From DATJUF01 sp035524095 (GTDB lineage: Bacteria; Desulfobacterota; Binatia; Binatales; Binataceae), in assembly GCA_035524095.1 (NCBI GenBank), contig DATKPK010000162.1, forward strand, positions 1-52,703: DNA of 52,703 bases, written 5' to 3'. The position numbers and the translations under genes are program-made. The notes under the pieces were generated by a model, which did no database searches, was not told the origin of the DNA, and saw nothing but the letters and a program-made list of their open reading frames with translations. This document shows, piece by piece, positions 8,289 to 17,644 of the stretch. The first letter of the stretch is position 1. Every line of letters starts with the position of its first letter.

Positions 8289-9407
8289 TCAGTTTAAGCC
8301 GTAAAGCTGTGCGACGTTGTCGTGCAATAGCCAGTTCTTTTCCTGCTCGTTCAGCCCTTTCGTATGCTTTTCCAACAACGACTGAGAGTTTGGCCAGGTC
8401 GAGTCGCTGTGCGGGAAGTCATTGGCCCACATCAGTCGCTGCGGATTGCATAGGTCCTTGAGCTTGAAGGCAACCCAATCATCCTGGAACGTCATGTAGA
8501 CATTCTCACGGAAATAGTCACTCGGCATTTTTGACAACGTGCCTGCCGTCATCCAATAACGATGACGGTCGAACGCATGATCCATGCGATACATAAAGTG
8601 CGGTGCCCAGCCGGCGTCCGCCTCGACACAGACGATTTTCAGATTCGGATGACGCTCAAAGACGCCGCCGAAGATGAAGGTGCCGATGATGTCCTGGTTG
8701 CCCCGGATGATCGACATGAATGAGTTGAGTTTGGGTCCGCGCGGCGGCTTGGCGACGCCCTCGTTAGAGGTGAGGATATGGAAGCTGAGCGGCATCTTGA
8801 GCTCGATCGCCGCTTCCCAGAACTCGTCGTAGATCTTACTGTCGTAGTCTTCCTGCACGGGAAAGCCGGACATCATCACGCCACGGAGGCCCTGCGCTTT
8901 CATCCGCTCGAGGTCCTTGATGCCTTCCTCGGGCGAGCGCATCGGAGTCTGCCCAAGGCCAATCAGGCGGTCCGGATGAGCACCGGAATAGTCGGCAATC
9001 CAGAGGTTGTAAGCGTCGAAACAGGCCTTCTTATAATCCGGGTCGGGATGGTTGCAAAGGATCATGCCGACGCTCGGATAGATGACCTCAGCCGCGACGC
9101 CATCGCGGTCCTGATCGGCCATCCGGGCTTCGGGGTCCCATGAACCGCGATGGAGTTCGTCGAACTTCGCCATCCGGGCGGCACCCGCGAGTTCCTGCGC
9201 GGTCTTGCCGGCCGCTGCAATCAAGCCCATCGGGATGGTGTCTTTCATGCCCTCGACGATGTATGTATCGCCGCGCTGGTCGTTCCATACGACGCGGGGC
9301 GCGGTGTCCTTGTATTTTTTATCGATACGGTCGATGTAGGTCTCGGGCGGCTCCATGATGTGCGAGTCCGCTGAGATGATAGGCTTAGAGATAATTGTAT
9401 TCGACAT
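8289..9407 (-). CDS. amidohydrolase-2 family metal-dependent hydrolase
   Basis: The 372-residue protein begins with the metal-site segment ISADSHIMEPPETY and ends with WANDFPHSDSTWPNS, the paired signatures of the amidohydrolase-2 (ACMSD-like) TIM barrel. In between, the barrel strands include FHILTSNEG and VCVEADAGWAPHF. It is a cytosolic metal-dependent hydrolase or decarboxylase of unknown substrate. It is a distant relative of the protein at 2804-3979; both carry D-x-H rather than the H-x-H of classical amidohydrolases. GGAGGG lies 8 nt before the ATG. It is transcribed alone, away from the large cyclase gene that starts at 9601, and ends in a strong terminator. Confidence 0.93.
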   Translation of the reverse strand: MSNTIISKPIISADSHIMEPPETYIDRIDKKYKDTAPRVVWNDQRGDTYIVEGMKDTIPMGLIAAAGKTAQELAGAARMAKFDELHRGSWDPEARMADQDRDGVAAEVIYPSVGMILCNHPDPDYKKACFDAYNLWIADYSGAHPDRLIGLGQTPMRSPEEGIKDLERMKAQGLRGVMMSGFPVQEDYDSKIYDEFWEAAIELKMPLSFHILTSNEGVAKPPRGPKLNSFMSIIRGNQDIIGTFIFGGVFERHPNLKIVCVEADAGWAPHFMYRMDHAFDRHRYWMTAGTLSKMPSDYFRENVYMTFQDDWVAFKLKDLCNPQRLMWANDFPHSDSTWPNSQSLLEKHTKGLNEQEKNWLLHDNVAQLYGLN

Positions 9408-9600
9408 AAGCAGTGCCCTCCATATGGTCTGGTCTGTACTTATGTGTTAGTCGAATGCGGCGGTCCCGTAAAGCGCCGCGGTCTTTTGCGATAATCTTCG
9501 GTTGATCGGCAAGGCTGCGGCTGAGCCTCGTTATCAGGGGATGGTTCCTCCTGTGTTCGTTGCTAACTCGTTTTCAGCTCGTCTGCTAGGCTGACGTTCA
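9408..9600. promoter_or_regulatory. divergent promoter region between amidohydrolase and cyclase genes
   Basis: This 193-nt gap separates two genes transcribed away from each other, so it must carry promoters for both if neither is read from further upstream. A short repeat tggtctggtctg lies at 9425-9436. I cannot identify consensus -35/-10 boxes with confidence. Confidence 0.35.
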
Positions 9601-12600
9601 ATGCTTTGCTCGAAGTGCGGATCGGAGGCGATCCCCGGCAAGAAGTTTTGTGCCGAGTGCGGAAGCCCGTTGCCGAACCAATGCGCGAATTGTGGTTCGG
9701 ACAACGCACCGAATGCGAAGTTCTGCGCTGATTGCGGCACCCCACTGCGCAAAGACAAGCCTCCGAAAAGTACTGCGCCTTCAACGGTGAACGCTTCGGA
9801 AGTCATTAGCTTCGCGGCGGAGCAGCAGGCTTTGGAAGTCGTCGAGGGAGAGCGTAAGACGGTGACCGCGCTGTTTGCCGACATCAAGGGTTCGACCGAG
9901 TTGATGCAGGACCTCGACCCCGAAGAAGCGCGCGCGATTATCGACCCAGCGTTGAAGCTTATGATCGAGGCGGTGCAGCGCTACGACGGTTATGTCGTGC
10001 AATCGACAGGGGACGGAATCTTTGCGCTGTTCGGGGCGCCGGTCGCGCATGAGGACCATCCGTTGCGGGCGCTATATGCGGCATTGCGGATTCAGGAAGA
10101 GATGCGGCGCTGTTCCGCGAAATTACGCGAAGGCGGCAACCTGCCACTCGAAGCGCGCGTCGGTGTGAACACTGGCGAAGTCGTAGTGCGAACTATTGCG
10201 ACCGGCAGCGCCAAGACCGAGTACACACCGATTGGGCATACGGCGAATCTCGCCTCACGTATGCAGGCGCTGGCGCCAACAGGGTCGGTCGCGGTGAGTG
10301 AAAATACGCAGCGCCTGGCCGAAGGATATTTCGTGCTGAAGCCGCTGGGACCAACGAGGGTCAAGGGTCTCAGTGAACCGGTCAAGGTTTACGAAGTGAC
10401 AGGACTGGGACCGCTGCAGACGCGCCTGCAGCGCGCGGCTGGGCGGGGCCTCACGAAGTTCGTGGGCCGCGAACACGAGATGGAAAACCTCAAGCGAGCG
10501 CTCGAACAGACCAAGGCAGGGCATGGGCAGATTGTCGCGGCGATGGCTGAGGCAGGGGTCGGCAAATCGCGCTTATTTTTTGAGTTCAAGGCGGTGTCGC
10601 AAGCAGGATGCATGGTGCTGGAGACGTTCTCGGTTTCGCACGGCAAGGCTTCGGCTTATCTTCCGCTAATTGATTTGCTGCGCGGTTACTTTGCAATTGA
10701 AACGGCCGACGACAGCCGCAAACGGCGGGAGAAGGTGACCGGCCGCGTGGTCGCACTCGACCGCGCGTTGGAAGACACTCTGCCCTACCTGTTCGCACTG
10801 CTCGGTATCGCCGAAACACCCGATCCTCTAGTTCAAATGGACGGGCAGATTAAGAAGCGGCGCACGCTCGAAGCGATCAAGCGGATCCTGCTGCGCGAGA
10901 GCCTCAATCAGCCGCTGACAGTAATTTTCGAGGACCTGCATTGGATCGACGGGCAGACGCAGGAATTCCTGAATCTGCTGGCCGACTCTATCGGCACCGC
11001 GAAAATCCTGCTGATGGTGAACTATCGGCCTGAATATTCACATCAGTGGGGCAACAAGACTTACTACACCCAGTTGCGGCTGGACCCCATGGGCAAGGAG
11101 AGCGCTGCAGGAATGCTGGCGGCCTTGCTCGGCGACGGGACGGAATTGGCGCCGCTCAAGCGGTTGATCATCGAGAAAACCGAAGGCAATCCGTTCTTCA
11201 TGGAAGAGACCGCGCAGGTGCTTTTCGATGAAGGCGCACTGGTCCGCAACGGCGTGGTCAAACTGACGAAGCCTCTCGCGGAGTTGAAGATTCCACCGAC
11301 AGTTCAGGGGATTCTCGCCGCGCGCATCGATCGCTTGGCAGCGAATGCGAAAGACCTGCTGCAAACACTGGCGGTCATCGGACGAGAATTCCCAATGTCG
11401 TTGATTCGGGCGGTCGTTCCGAAATCAGAGGATGAACTCAATGGCCTGCTCAACGATTTGCAACTGGGCGAGTTCATCTATGAGCAGCCGGCGGTAGGAG
11501 ATACGGAATATATTTTCAAACATGCACTGACGCAGGAAGTCGCCCACAACTCGGTCTTGAGCGAGCGGCGCAAGCAACTGCACGAATGTATCGGCACGGC
11601 GCTCGAGGCGCTGTTCGGAAAATCGATCGATGATCACCTGGCGGACGTAGCGCTTCATTACAGCCGTGGCGGGAATGACGCGAAGGCAGTCAGTTATCTC
11701 ATTCGGGCCGGGGAACAGGCGCTTCAACGTTCGGCTTTCTCGCAATCGGCTGCATACTTCGAAGATGCGTTAGGACGGCTTCACAATCTACCCTTTGGGG
11801 CAGAGCGTGACCGCGAGGAGATCGCGATCCATTCGGGACTCGCGGACGTCCTTATGATCACAAGCGGCTATGCTGCGGCTGATTACGAACGCCATCTCAT
11901 GCGCCGACAAGAGCTTGCCGAGAAACTCGGAGACGAACAGCACCTCTTTTACTCGTTGGTTGGTATGTCAGTGCTCCGCGCGTTCAGGCTTGAGTTGCGC
12001 GAAGCGCGGGCAATAGGAGACAGGCTGGTTGCGCTGGCCGATCAGGCGTTGAACCCGGAAATGCAGTTGGAAGCATATGGTTCGCTGGCTAACATCCTTT
12101 GGATGACGGGGGACATCCTTGGATCGCTTAAGTATGCCGAGAAGGGTCTCGCGGTATTCTCGCGCGATGAATACCTGCCACCCGGGAAGGAGCACCTAAG
12201 AGCCGCGTGTCTGTTTTACGAGTGCTCCTGCGCGGCCGCTTTGGGCTTCCCCGATAAGGGTCTGCGCCTGTCACTGGATTTCCTAAGTCGAGCCCGTGAG
12301 AGGGCGCAGCCATTGCAGCTCACCTTTGCTCTGAATTCCGTCACGAGCCTATGCGGCTGGCGCGGCGAGGGACGTGAGGCGCTGAAATACGCGGACGCCA
12401 TGCTCGCTGTAGCCGCAGAGCACGGTTTGAGCAATTGGCACGCATTCGCCCGGATCGCCCGTGGACACGCCCTCGCTTTGTTGGGCAATACCATGGAGGC
12501 CATCCCTGAGATAGAGGGGGCGATAGCGGCCTTTGAAGCAGCCGGCAGCGCTATTCCTGGCTGGCTCTGTGCGGCCCTAGCGTCCGCCTACCTGACGGCC

Positions 12601-12984
12601 AAGCAGCCTGAGCGGGGGCTCGCCCTTGTGTCGAAGGCGCTTCAAGTAGCGGATCAGAGTGGGGACGGTGAAGCCAAAAGCGAGCTCCATCGATTGAATG
12701 GTGAATTGCTCGTGATGAGCGATCAAGGCAATAGGGCAGAAGCCGAGGAATGTTTTCGAGCGGCGATCGCTGTGGCCCGCGCGCAATCGGTTAAGCTTCC
12801 TGAACTTGGCGCAACGATGAGCCTCACGCGGCTGCTCGCAAATCAAGGCAAGCGCGACGAGGCGCGCGCGATGCTCGCGGACATCTACAATTGGTTCACT
12901 GAGGGCTTTGAGACTGCCGATCTGAAAGGCGCCAAAGCACTACTCGACGAGCTGAGCACGCCGGCGAGCACTGATTATCGCTAA
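9601..12984 (+). CDS. zinc-ribbon / class III nucleotide cyclase / STAND ATPase / TPR signalling protein
   Basis: The protein has 1127 residues. Two zinc ribbons (Cys3, 6, 17, 20 and Cys28, 31, 42, 45) precede a class III cyclase domain (about 84-265) with both metal-binding Asp residues (Asp94, Asp138) and the transition-state Asn216 and Arg220. The residue that usually contacts adenine is Gln134 instead of Lys, and the partner position is Thr209. An AAA/STAND ATPase follows, with P-loop AEAGVGKSR (316-324) and Walker B VIFEDLHWID. About 450 residues of TPR-like helices come last, ending in FTEGFETADLKGAKALLDELS. It should be a cytosolic enzyme whose ATPase/TPR part gates cyclase output. A full-length paralogue is encoded at 33101-36517. 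The three catabolic genes that follow start 174 nt downstream and may be its regulatory targets or operon partners. Confidence 0.93.
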   Translation: MLCSKCGSEAIPGKKFCAECGSPLPNQCANCGSDNAPNAKFCADCGTPLRKDKPPKSTAPSTVNASEVISFAAEQQALEVVEGERKTVTALFADIKGSTELMQDLDPEEARAIIDPALKLMIEAVQRYDGYVVQSTGDGIFALFGAPVAHEDHPLRALYAALRIQEEMRRCSAKLREGGNLPLEARVGVNTGEVVVRTIATGSAKTEYTPIGHTANLASRMQALAPTGSVAVSENTQRLAEGYFVLKPLGPTRVKGLSEPVKVYEVTGLGPLQTRLQRAAGRGLTKFVGREHEMENLKRALEQTKAGHGQIVAAMAEAGVGKSRLFFEFKAVSQAGCMVLETFSVSHGKASAYLPLIDLLRGYFAIETADDSRKRREKVTGRVVALDRALEDTLPYLFALLGIAETPDPLVQMDGQIKKRRTLEAIKRILLRESLNQPLTVIFEDLHWIDGQTQEFLNLLADSIGTAKILLMVNYRPEYSHQWGNKTYYTQLRLDPMGKESAAGMLAALLGDGTELAPLKRLIIEKTEGNPFFMEETAQVLFDEGALVRNGVVKLTKPLAELKIPPTVQGILAARIDRLAANAKDLLQTLAVIGREFPMSLIRAVVPKSEDELNGLLNDLQLGEFIYEQPAVGDTEYIFKHALTQEVAHNSVLSERRKQLHECIGTALEALFGKSIDDHLADVALHYSRGGNDAKAVSYLIRAGEQALQRSAFSQSAAYFEDALGRLHNLPFGAERDREEIAIHSGLADVLMITSGYAAADYERHLMRRQELAEKLGDEQHLFYSLVGMSVLRAFRLELREARAIGDRLVALADQALNPEMQLEAYGSLANILWMTGDILGSLKYAEKGLAVFSRDEYLPPGKEHLRAACLFYECSCAAALGFPDKGLRLSLDFLSRARERAQPLQLTFALNSVTSLCGWRGEGREALKYADAMLAVAAEHGLSNWHAFARIARGHALALLGNTMEAIPEIEGAIAAFEAAGSAIPGWLCAALASAYLTAKQPERGLALVSKALQVADQSGDGEAKSELHRLNGELLVMSDQGNRAEAEECFRAAIAVARAQSVKLPELGATMSLTRLLANQGKRDEARAMLADIYNWFTEGFETADLKGAKALLDELSTPASTDYR

Positions 12985-13158
12985 TTATCTGGTGTGAATC
13001 GGCGGCGGCGCGGGTTTGACAGTTTCAGCGGATTCCTGCGACAAAGTAAGACAAATTCGAGGCATCGATGCCGCATCGACCGCAGGCGTCGAGGCCTTGC
13101 CAACAGGCGGAACCGATCCGCTATTCCGGGCACGCATTGGCGGCCCGAGGAGAATCGT

Positions 13159-13944
13159 GTGACTACAGCTACCAACGAGACGATCAAGGTGGGCGACACT
13201 GACCTCGCTGTGGTCAGGGGCGGCGCGGGCAAGCCGTTGCTGATCTTCCATGACGAGCTGGGCTATCCCGGGTGGATGACCTGGAATGAAAGGCTGGCGC
13301 AAGAACGGACGCTGCTCATTCCGCTGCAGCCGGGCTTCGGTAAAACGGTGCGCATCGACTGGATTCTGAATTACCGCGATCTAGCGGGTTTTTACTCGCA
13401 GGCAGTACGTGAGCATAAGATCGAGCCTGTGGACGTGATCGGATTTTCGTCGGGCGCTTTTGTTGCCGCGGAGATGGTTGCGGCCGATCCAAAGATTTTC
13501 AACCGCATGATCCTTGTCGCACCGATGGGTCTGAAGCCGGCCGAGGGGGAGATCCTCGATTTCTTCGCGCTGACGATTGGACGCCATTTGCGCAGCACGG
13601 TGGCTGATCCAGTGAGGACGCCCGAGTTCAGCAAAATCTATGGCGGCGAGATGACACCAGCACAATTCGAGGCGTTTGAGGATGCACGGGCGGAAACGGC
13701 GCGAATCGGATGGGAGCCGTTCATGCACAATCCCAGCTTGCCGCATCTGCTGGCAGGACCGAAGCCGCCGACGCTACTCATACGCGGGACGCAGGATAAG
13801 ATCGTACCGCAAGGGTGCGTTGACGCTTATATGAAGGCGATCGCGGGTTCCAAAGCGGCTTCAATCCAAGGCGCAGGGCATCGGCCGGAGATTGAGAACC
13901 CGGCGGAGTTCGAGCGGCTAGTCAAACAATTTCTCGCGGCCTGA
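13159..13944 (+). CDS. alpha/beta hydrolase
   Basis: I place the start at GTG 13159 because GAGGAG lies 6 nt upstream and homology begins there; the frame is open back to 12994, but that segment is Arg-rich and looks non-coding. The 261-residue product has the oxyanion strand PLLIFHDELGYPG, the nucleophile elbow GFSSGAF, the acid in RGTQDKIVP and the His in GAGHRPEIENP, so the catalytic triad is complete. It should hydrolyse an ester, a thioester or a C-C bond in the cytosol. It is the first gene of a tight unit with an LLM oxidoreductase (20 nt) and an acyl-CoA dehydrogenase (59 nt), pointing to a joint oxidative degradation route. Confidence 0.92.
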   Translation: MTTATNETIKVGDTDLAVVRGGAGKPLLIFHDELGYPGWMTWNERLAQERTLLIPLQPGFGKTVRIDWILNYRDLAGFYSQAVREHKIEPVDVIGFSSGAFVAAEMVAADPKIFNRMILVAPMGLKPAEGEILDFFALTIGRHLRSTVADPVRTPEFSKIYGGEMTPAQFEAFEDARAETARIGWEPFMHNPSLPHLLAGPKPPTLLIRGTQDKIVPQGCVDAYMKAIAGSKAASIQGAGHRPEIENPAEFERLVKQFLAA

Positions 13945-13964
13945 AGCCGTAAGGAGGAACTGTC

Positions 13965-15296
13965 ATGAAGATAGGGTATTTCACGGAACGTCCTTACCGC
14001 GGGCTGGCTGAGAACGAGATTCTGCGTAATCGCGCTTACTTTGCTGTGTCGAATAAGTTCTTCGACCCGGAGCAAGCCGCTAATGACTATCATTACTATC
14101 TGGACGAGTATTGCTACGCCGAGGAACTAGGATTTGACGTAGTCGCGCTGAATGAGCATCACGGGAACCCGTTCTGTATGGGAAGCGTCATGAACGTCGA
14201 AGCGGCGATCCTCGCGCATCGCACGAAGAAAGTAAAGATCGTGCTGATCGGAAATCCGCTGCCGGTAATCAAGCATCCGCTCAGGATGGCTGAGGAACTG
14301 GCGGAGATCGATCTGATATCGCGCGGGCGGCTGATCACTGGGTGGGTGCGCGGAGCGGGCAGCGAACAATTCTTTAATAACGCGAATCCCGCATACAATC
14401 GCGAGATGTTCAATGAGGCACACGACTTTATAGTACAGGCATGGACGCGGCCGGGGCCATGGCGCTATGAGGGTAAGCACTTCCATTACCGGCACGTAAA
14501 TCCGTGGGCACTCCCGTACCAGAAACCGCATCCGCCAATGTGGATACCTGGTGTAATTAGTGCTGAGACCGTGAAGTGGTGCGCGGAGCATCGATACCCT
14601 TATATCGGACTAGGAACGCAGCTTGGACCTACGTGCGATCTATGGGATTACTATGCCAACGAAGCAGCAAAGCTGGGGTACGAGGCAGGACCGGAGAATT
14701 TTGGCTATCTGGTGCCGACGGTATTGGCGGAGACCGAGGACAAGGCGCAAGAGATCGCGAATAACTTCGTCTACGGTGGTGGGCAGAATGCGTTCGCAGC
14801 GCCGGAATTTACAATGCCGCCTGGATATAACTCCAAGAGCGCCATCCGGATGCTGGCAAAACAGACGACCGGAAGCTGGCTCGGCGTCAGTGGCGACAAG
14901 TTGAAACAATCGGCGAGCGGCGACGAAGAGGGCGCGGTCGATTACGACGAGGTGCGGCGGAAGCTGCGCGCCGGCCTTCAGAAAGTACAGAACAACTATC
15001 AAGTCATAGTCGGTACGCCGAAGACGGTACTGCCGAAGATCAAGACGATACTGCAGGTGTTGCGGCCGGGCGTGTTTATCATGTTCAGCGTGCAGGGGCC
15101 CGTCAGCGACGAGGACCGCAAGCGGAGCATGCGGCTGTTCGCGGAAGATGTAATGCCGGCGCTGCATGAATATGGCAAGGAGATCGGCTTGCCGGATGCT
15201 TTCGCACGGACGCCCGGATCGGTGCCGCTGAATGATGGCGTCGCGCGATCGGCGGTAGTCGATCGCGGTCCGCTGAAGGAATTGGGACTGAGATAA
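13965..15296 (+). CDS. LLM-class flavin-dependent oxidoreductase (luciferase-like monooxygenase)
   Basis: The 443-residue protein starts MKIGYFTERPYRG after a perfect AAGGAGG spaced 9 nt from the ATG. It shows the luciferase-family barrel: LGFDVVALNEHHGNPF, IVLIGNPLPVIKHPLRMAEELAEID, and GRLITGWVRGAGSEQFFNNANP, where the Gly-rich loop binds the flavin phosphate. It is longer than the TIGR03619 proteins in this window and belongs to the larger flavin monooxygenase branch. It should insert oxygen or transfer hydride using reduced FMN or F420; the substrate is unknown. It sits between an alpha/beta hydrolase and an acyl-CoA dehydrogenase in one transcription unit. Confidence 0.93.
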   Translation: MKIGYFTERPYRGLAENEILRNRAYFAVSNKFFDPEQAANDYHYYLDEYCYAEELGFDVVALNEHHGNPFCMGSVMNVEAAILAHRTKKVKIVLIGNPLPVIKHPLRMAEELAEIDLISRGRLITGWVRGAGSEQFFNNANPAYNREMFNEAHDFIVQAWTRPGPWRYEGKHFHYRHVNPWALPYQKPHPPMWIPGVISAETVKWCAEHRYPYIGLGTQLGPTCDLWDYYANEAAKLGYEAGPENFGYLVPTVLAETEDKAQEIANNFVYGGGQNAFAAPEFTMPPGYNSKSAIRMLAKQTTGSWLGVSGDKLKQSASGDEEGAVDYDEVRRKLRAGLQKVQNNYQVIVGTPKTVLPKIKTILQVLRPGVFIMFSVQGPVSDEDRKRSMRLFAEDVMPALHEYGKEIGLPDAFARTPGSVPLNDGVARSAVVDRGPLKELGLR

Positions 15297-15355
15297 GACT
15301 CGCACAGTCAAAGACTAGAAGAGTAATCGGGATACGGATAAAAGGGAGAGCCTCG

Positions 15356-16543
15356 ATGGATTTCAAGTTTAGTGAAGAAGACGAGGCGTTTCGGCATGAG
15401 CTGAGGAGCTGGCTCGAAGCGAACGTGCCGAGGGATTGGCGCGACGATGGGGAGTTGGCCGATCCCGATACCAAGACGGAATTTGAACGGCGGCGCGGAT
15501 GGCATCGGAAACTCTACGATGCGGGGTGGATGTGTATCCATTGGCCGAAAGACTATGGCGGGCGCGGTGCGACGATCCTGCAACAACTCGTGTATCAGCA
15601 GGAATTGGAGCGCGCGAAGGCGCCGCCCGTTGTGAACTTTCAGGGAATCGCACGCGTTGGTCCGACGTTGATGCAGTGGGGGACCGAAGAACAGAAGAAG
15701 CGATACATACCTCGAATTCCGTCGGCGGAAGAAATCTGGTGCCAAGGGTTGTCAGAACCAAACCATGGATCTGACCTGGCAGCGGTCGAGACGCGGGCAA
15801 TCGATGAGGGCGATCATTTTCGCGTCAACGGATCGAAAGTATGGACCTCGAATGCCCATCACGCAGATTTCTCGACGCTACTGTGCAGAACAGATCCGGA
15901 CGCACCAAAGCACCGCGGACTGAGTTATCTGCTTGTCGACCTGAAGACGCCCGGAGTTGAGATTCGGCCGTTGATTCAAATCACCGGTGAGCATGGATTC
16001 AACCAGGTGTTTTTTGAAGATGTGATCGTGCCGAAGGCGAACCTCGTTGGGCAAAAGAATCAGGGCTGGATGGTCGCGATTACAAATATGATGTTCGAAC
16101 GCACGATCCATGGTGGGCGCACGGACATGCTGGTCGAGGTGCGCCAGCTAGCAGAGATGGCGAAGCAGGTGGATCGGGATGGCCGTCCAGCTTGGGAGGA
16201 CGCTTATGTGCGTCAACGAATTGCGCGATTCGCATGCGAAGCCGAAGGATTGAAGTACACAAGCTATCGGCAACTGACGCGGCAGTTGCGCGGACTGCCG
16301 CCCGGGCCGGAAGGCTCGATGATGAAGTTGTGCACCAGCGACCTGAATCTGCGTATTCAGCTTTTCGCGATGGAACTGCTGGGGCCGTATAGCCAGTTTG
16401 AGTACAAAGCCGATCGGGCAATAGATAAGGGCAAATGGTCTCATCGGATGCTGGCGGCGCGGCGCGGGACAATCGCGGCAGGCACCAACGAGATACAGCA
16501 CAATATTATCGGCGAGCGCGTACTGGGATTACCAAAAGGCTGA
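15356..16543 (+). CDS. acyl-CoA dehydrogenase
   Basis: The 395-residue flavoenzyme starts MDFKFSEEDEAFRHEL after GGGAG. It has the normal three-domain layout: helical N-domain, middle beta domain with the FAD/substrate block WCQGLSEPNHGSDLA and KVWTSNAHHAD, and a C-terminal helical domain ending in GTNEIQHNIIGERVLGLPKG. It should introduce the alpha-beta double bond into an acyl-CoA and pass electrons to ETF. It is the third gene of the unit with the hydrolase and LLM enzyme. The enzyme encoded at 18162-19358 is a clear paralogue, with the same start and end motifs, so the pair arose by duplication or by joint recruitment. Confidence 0.96.
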   Translation: MDFKFSEEDEAFRHELRSWLEANVPRDWRDDGELADPDTKTEFERRRGWHRKLYDAGWMCIHWPKDYGGRGATILQQLVYQQELERAKAPPVVNFQGIARVGPTLMQWGTEEQKKRYIPRIPSAEEIWCQGLSEPNHGSDLAAVETRAIDEGDHFRVNGSKVWTSNAHHADFSTLLCRTDPDAPKHRGLSYLLVDLKTPGVEIRPLIQITGEHGFNQVFFEDVIVPKANLVGQKNQGWMVAITNMMFERTIHGGRTDMLVEVRQLAEMAKQVDRDGRPAWEDAYVRQRIARFACEAEGLKYTSYRQLTRQLRGLPPGPEGSMMKLCTSDLNLRIQLFAMELLGPYSQFEYKADRAIDKGKWSHRMLAARRGTIAAGTNEIQHNIIGERVLGLPKG

Positions 16544-16684
16544 CGAGCCAGCCGAATTCCGGGCGGCGACTCCGATCTTCGAAGCTAGCCGTTCGCGGGA
16601 ACTTAGGCATAGATGGGTTGGCGTGCGAGGCGCATTTTGATTAGTTTGAACTCATCGTGGATTGCAGTATGATTAGCTCATCTT

Positions 16685-17119
16685 ATGAGTGAGAGATTAG
16701 GAAGCAGGCATCCGATGAGTCCGCAGCATTATCGCCGTCTTGGTACCCTTTTACTTGTGATCACAACGTGCGCCGCAGGACTAATGGGCGCGCCGTTCGT
16801 CGCGGCGGCCAACACCGTGAAAGTCACTATGACAGATAAGCCGCCGGAGTATGTTCCGAAAAAGCTGACAATTCCGGTCGGGACGACGGTCGAATGGGAC
16901 AATAACGCAAAGACTCTTCACGACGTCACGACTGACGCGGATTCGGTGCAGAATCCGAAAGATGTGGAATTACCGCCCGGGGCACAGTCGTTCGATTCAG
17001 GCTTTATGCAGCCGGGCACGACGTGGAGTTATACCTTTACCGTACCGGGCCATTACAAGTACACCTGCATCCCGCATGAAAAAGATGGAATGGTAGGCGA
17101 AATCGATGTCACCAAGTGA
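16685..17119 (+). CDS. secreted cupredoxin (plastocyanin-like type 1 copper protein)
   Basis: The 144-residue product has a signal peptide ending near FVAA-AN (cleavage about residue 41) and a single cupredoxin domain. All four type 1 copper ligands can be placed: His79 (TLHDVT), Cys128 and His131 (YTCIPHE) and Met136 (DGMVGE). It should be a periplasmic blue-copper electron carrier. The ATG at 16685 has no clear ribosome site; an internal ATG at 16715 (MSPQHYRRLG) would give a tidier signal peptide. It stands alone, downstream of an acyl-CoA dehydrogenase and upstream of an SMR protein, so its redox partner is not evident. Confidence 0.9.
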   Translation: MSERLGSRHPMSPQHYRRLGTLLLVITTCAAGLMGAPFVAAANTVKVTMTDKPPEYVPKKLTIPVGTTVEWDNNAKTLHDVTTDADSVQNPKDVELPPGAQSFDSGFMQPGTTWSYTFTVPGHYKYTCIPHEKDGMVGEIDVTK

Positions 17120-17309
17120 GTATTGTTTGTTTTAGCTGCTGCCATCTTTGGCGAAGTTGACGCTATAGTCAGTTGAGGGGAAACGTTCCCCAGTTGACCA
17201 GCCCGCAGGTTCTAACACTGGTTCAAACGCGAACCACGAAGGCCTGTTTCTCTGGCTTCATAGGCGGCGGGGTTCGACTCGGGCGGCGCAATCGGATAGA
17301 GGCGCTGGC

Positions 17310-17621
17310 ATGGCATTGATCGAACTGCTGATCGCTTCGGCAGCCTACGCTACCGGCGGCCTGTTCATGAAATTTTCGGAAGGCCTGACGCGGCCGATTC
17401 CGGTGCTCGTATTTGCGCTTCTATTCCTGGCGGGGGCGTCGCTCCAAGCCTTAGGGATGCGGAGGGCAGACCTCGGTATGGCCTATATCCTAGTTCTGGG
17501 GCTAGAAGCGGGGATGGCAGCGATCCTTAGCGTCTTCGTTCTACACGAGAATCTGTCGATCGCGCGCGCAGCTGCGATTCTGGTAATCCTGGCGGGAGTT
17601 ATAATGCTCGGGCGCACCTGA
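17310..17621 (+). CDS. divergent small multidrug resistance (SMR) family membrane protein
   Basis: The 103-residue protein has four hydrophobic helices and the SMR landmark MKFSEGLTRP (20-29), identical over most positions to EmrE. However, the helix-1 glutamate essential for proton/drug exchange (Glu14 in EmrE) aligns with Tyr13 here, and the helix-3 Trp63 position is Val or Leu. A different acidic residue appears one turn later (GLEAGMAA). It may therefore be a non-drug or non-exchanging SMR variant, or a subunit that needs a partner. GAGG lies about 7 nt before the ATG. Another small membrane protein is encoded 23 nt downstream on the same strand and is the natural partner candidate. Confidence 0.88.
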   Translation: MALIELLIASAAYATGGLFMKFSEGLTRPIPVLVFALLFLAGASLQALGMRRADLGMAYILVLGLEAGMAAILSVFVLHENLSIARAAAILVILAGVIMLGRT

Positions 17622-17644
17622 AGATTGCGAATAGATAGTCAGTT

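Noticed and set aside
12994..13158. Arg-rich N-terminal extension of the alpha/beta hydrolase
   Set aside because: GTG 13159 has a perfect GAGGAG and the extension has no fold-like features.
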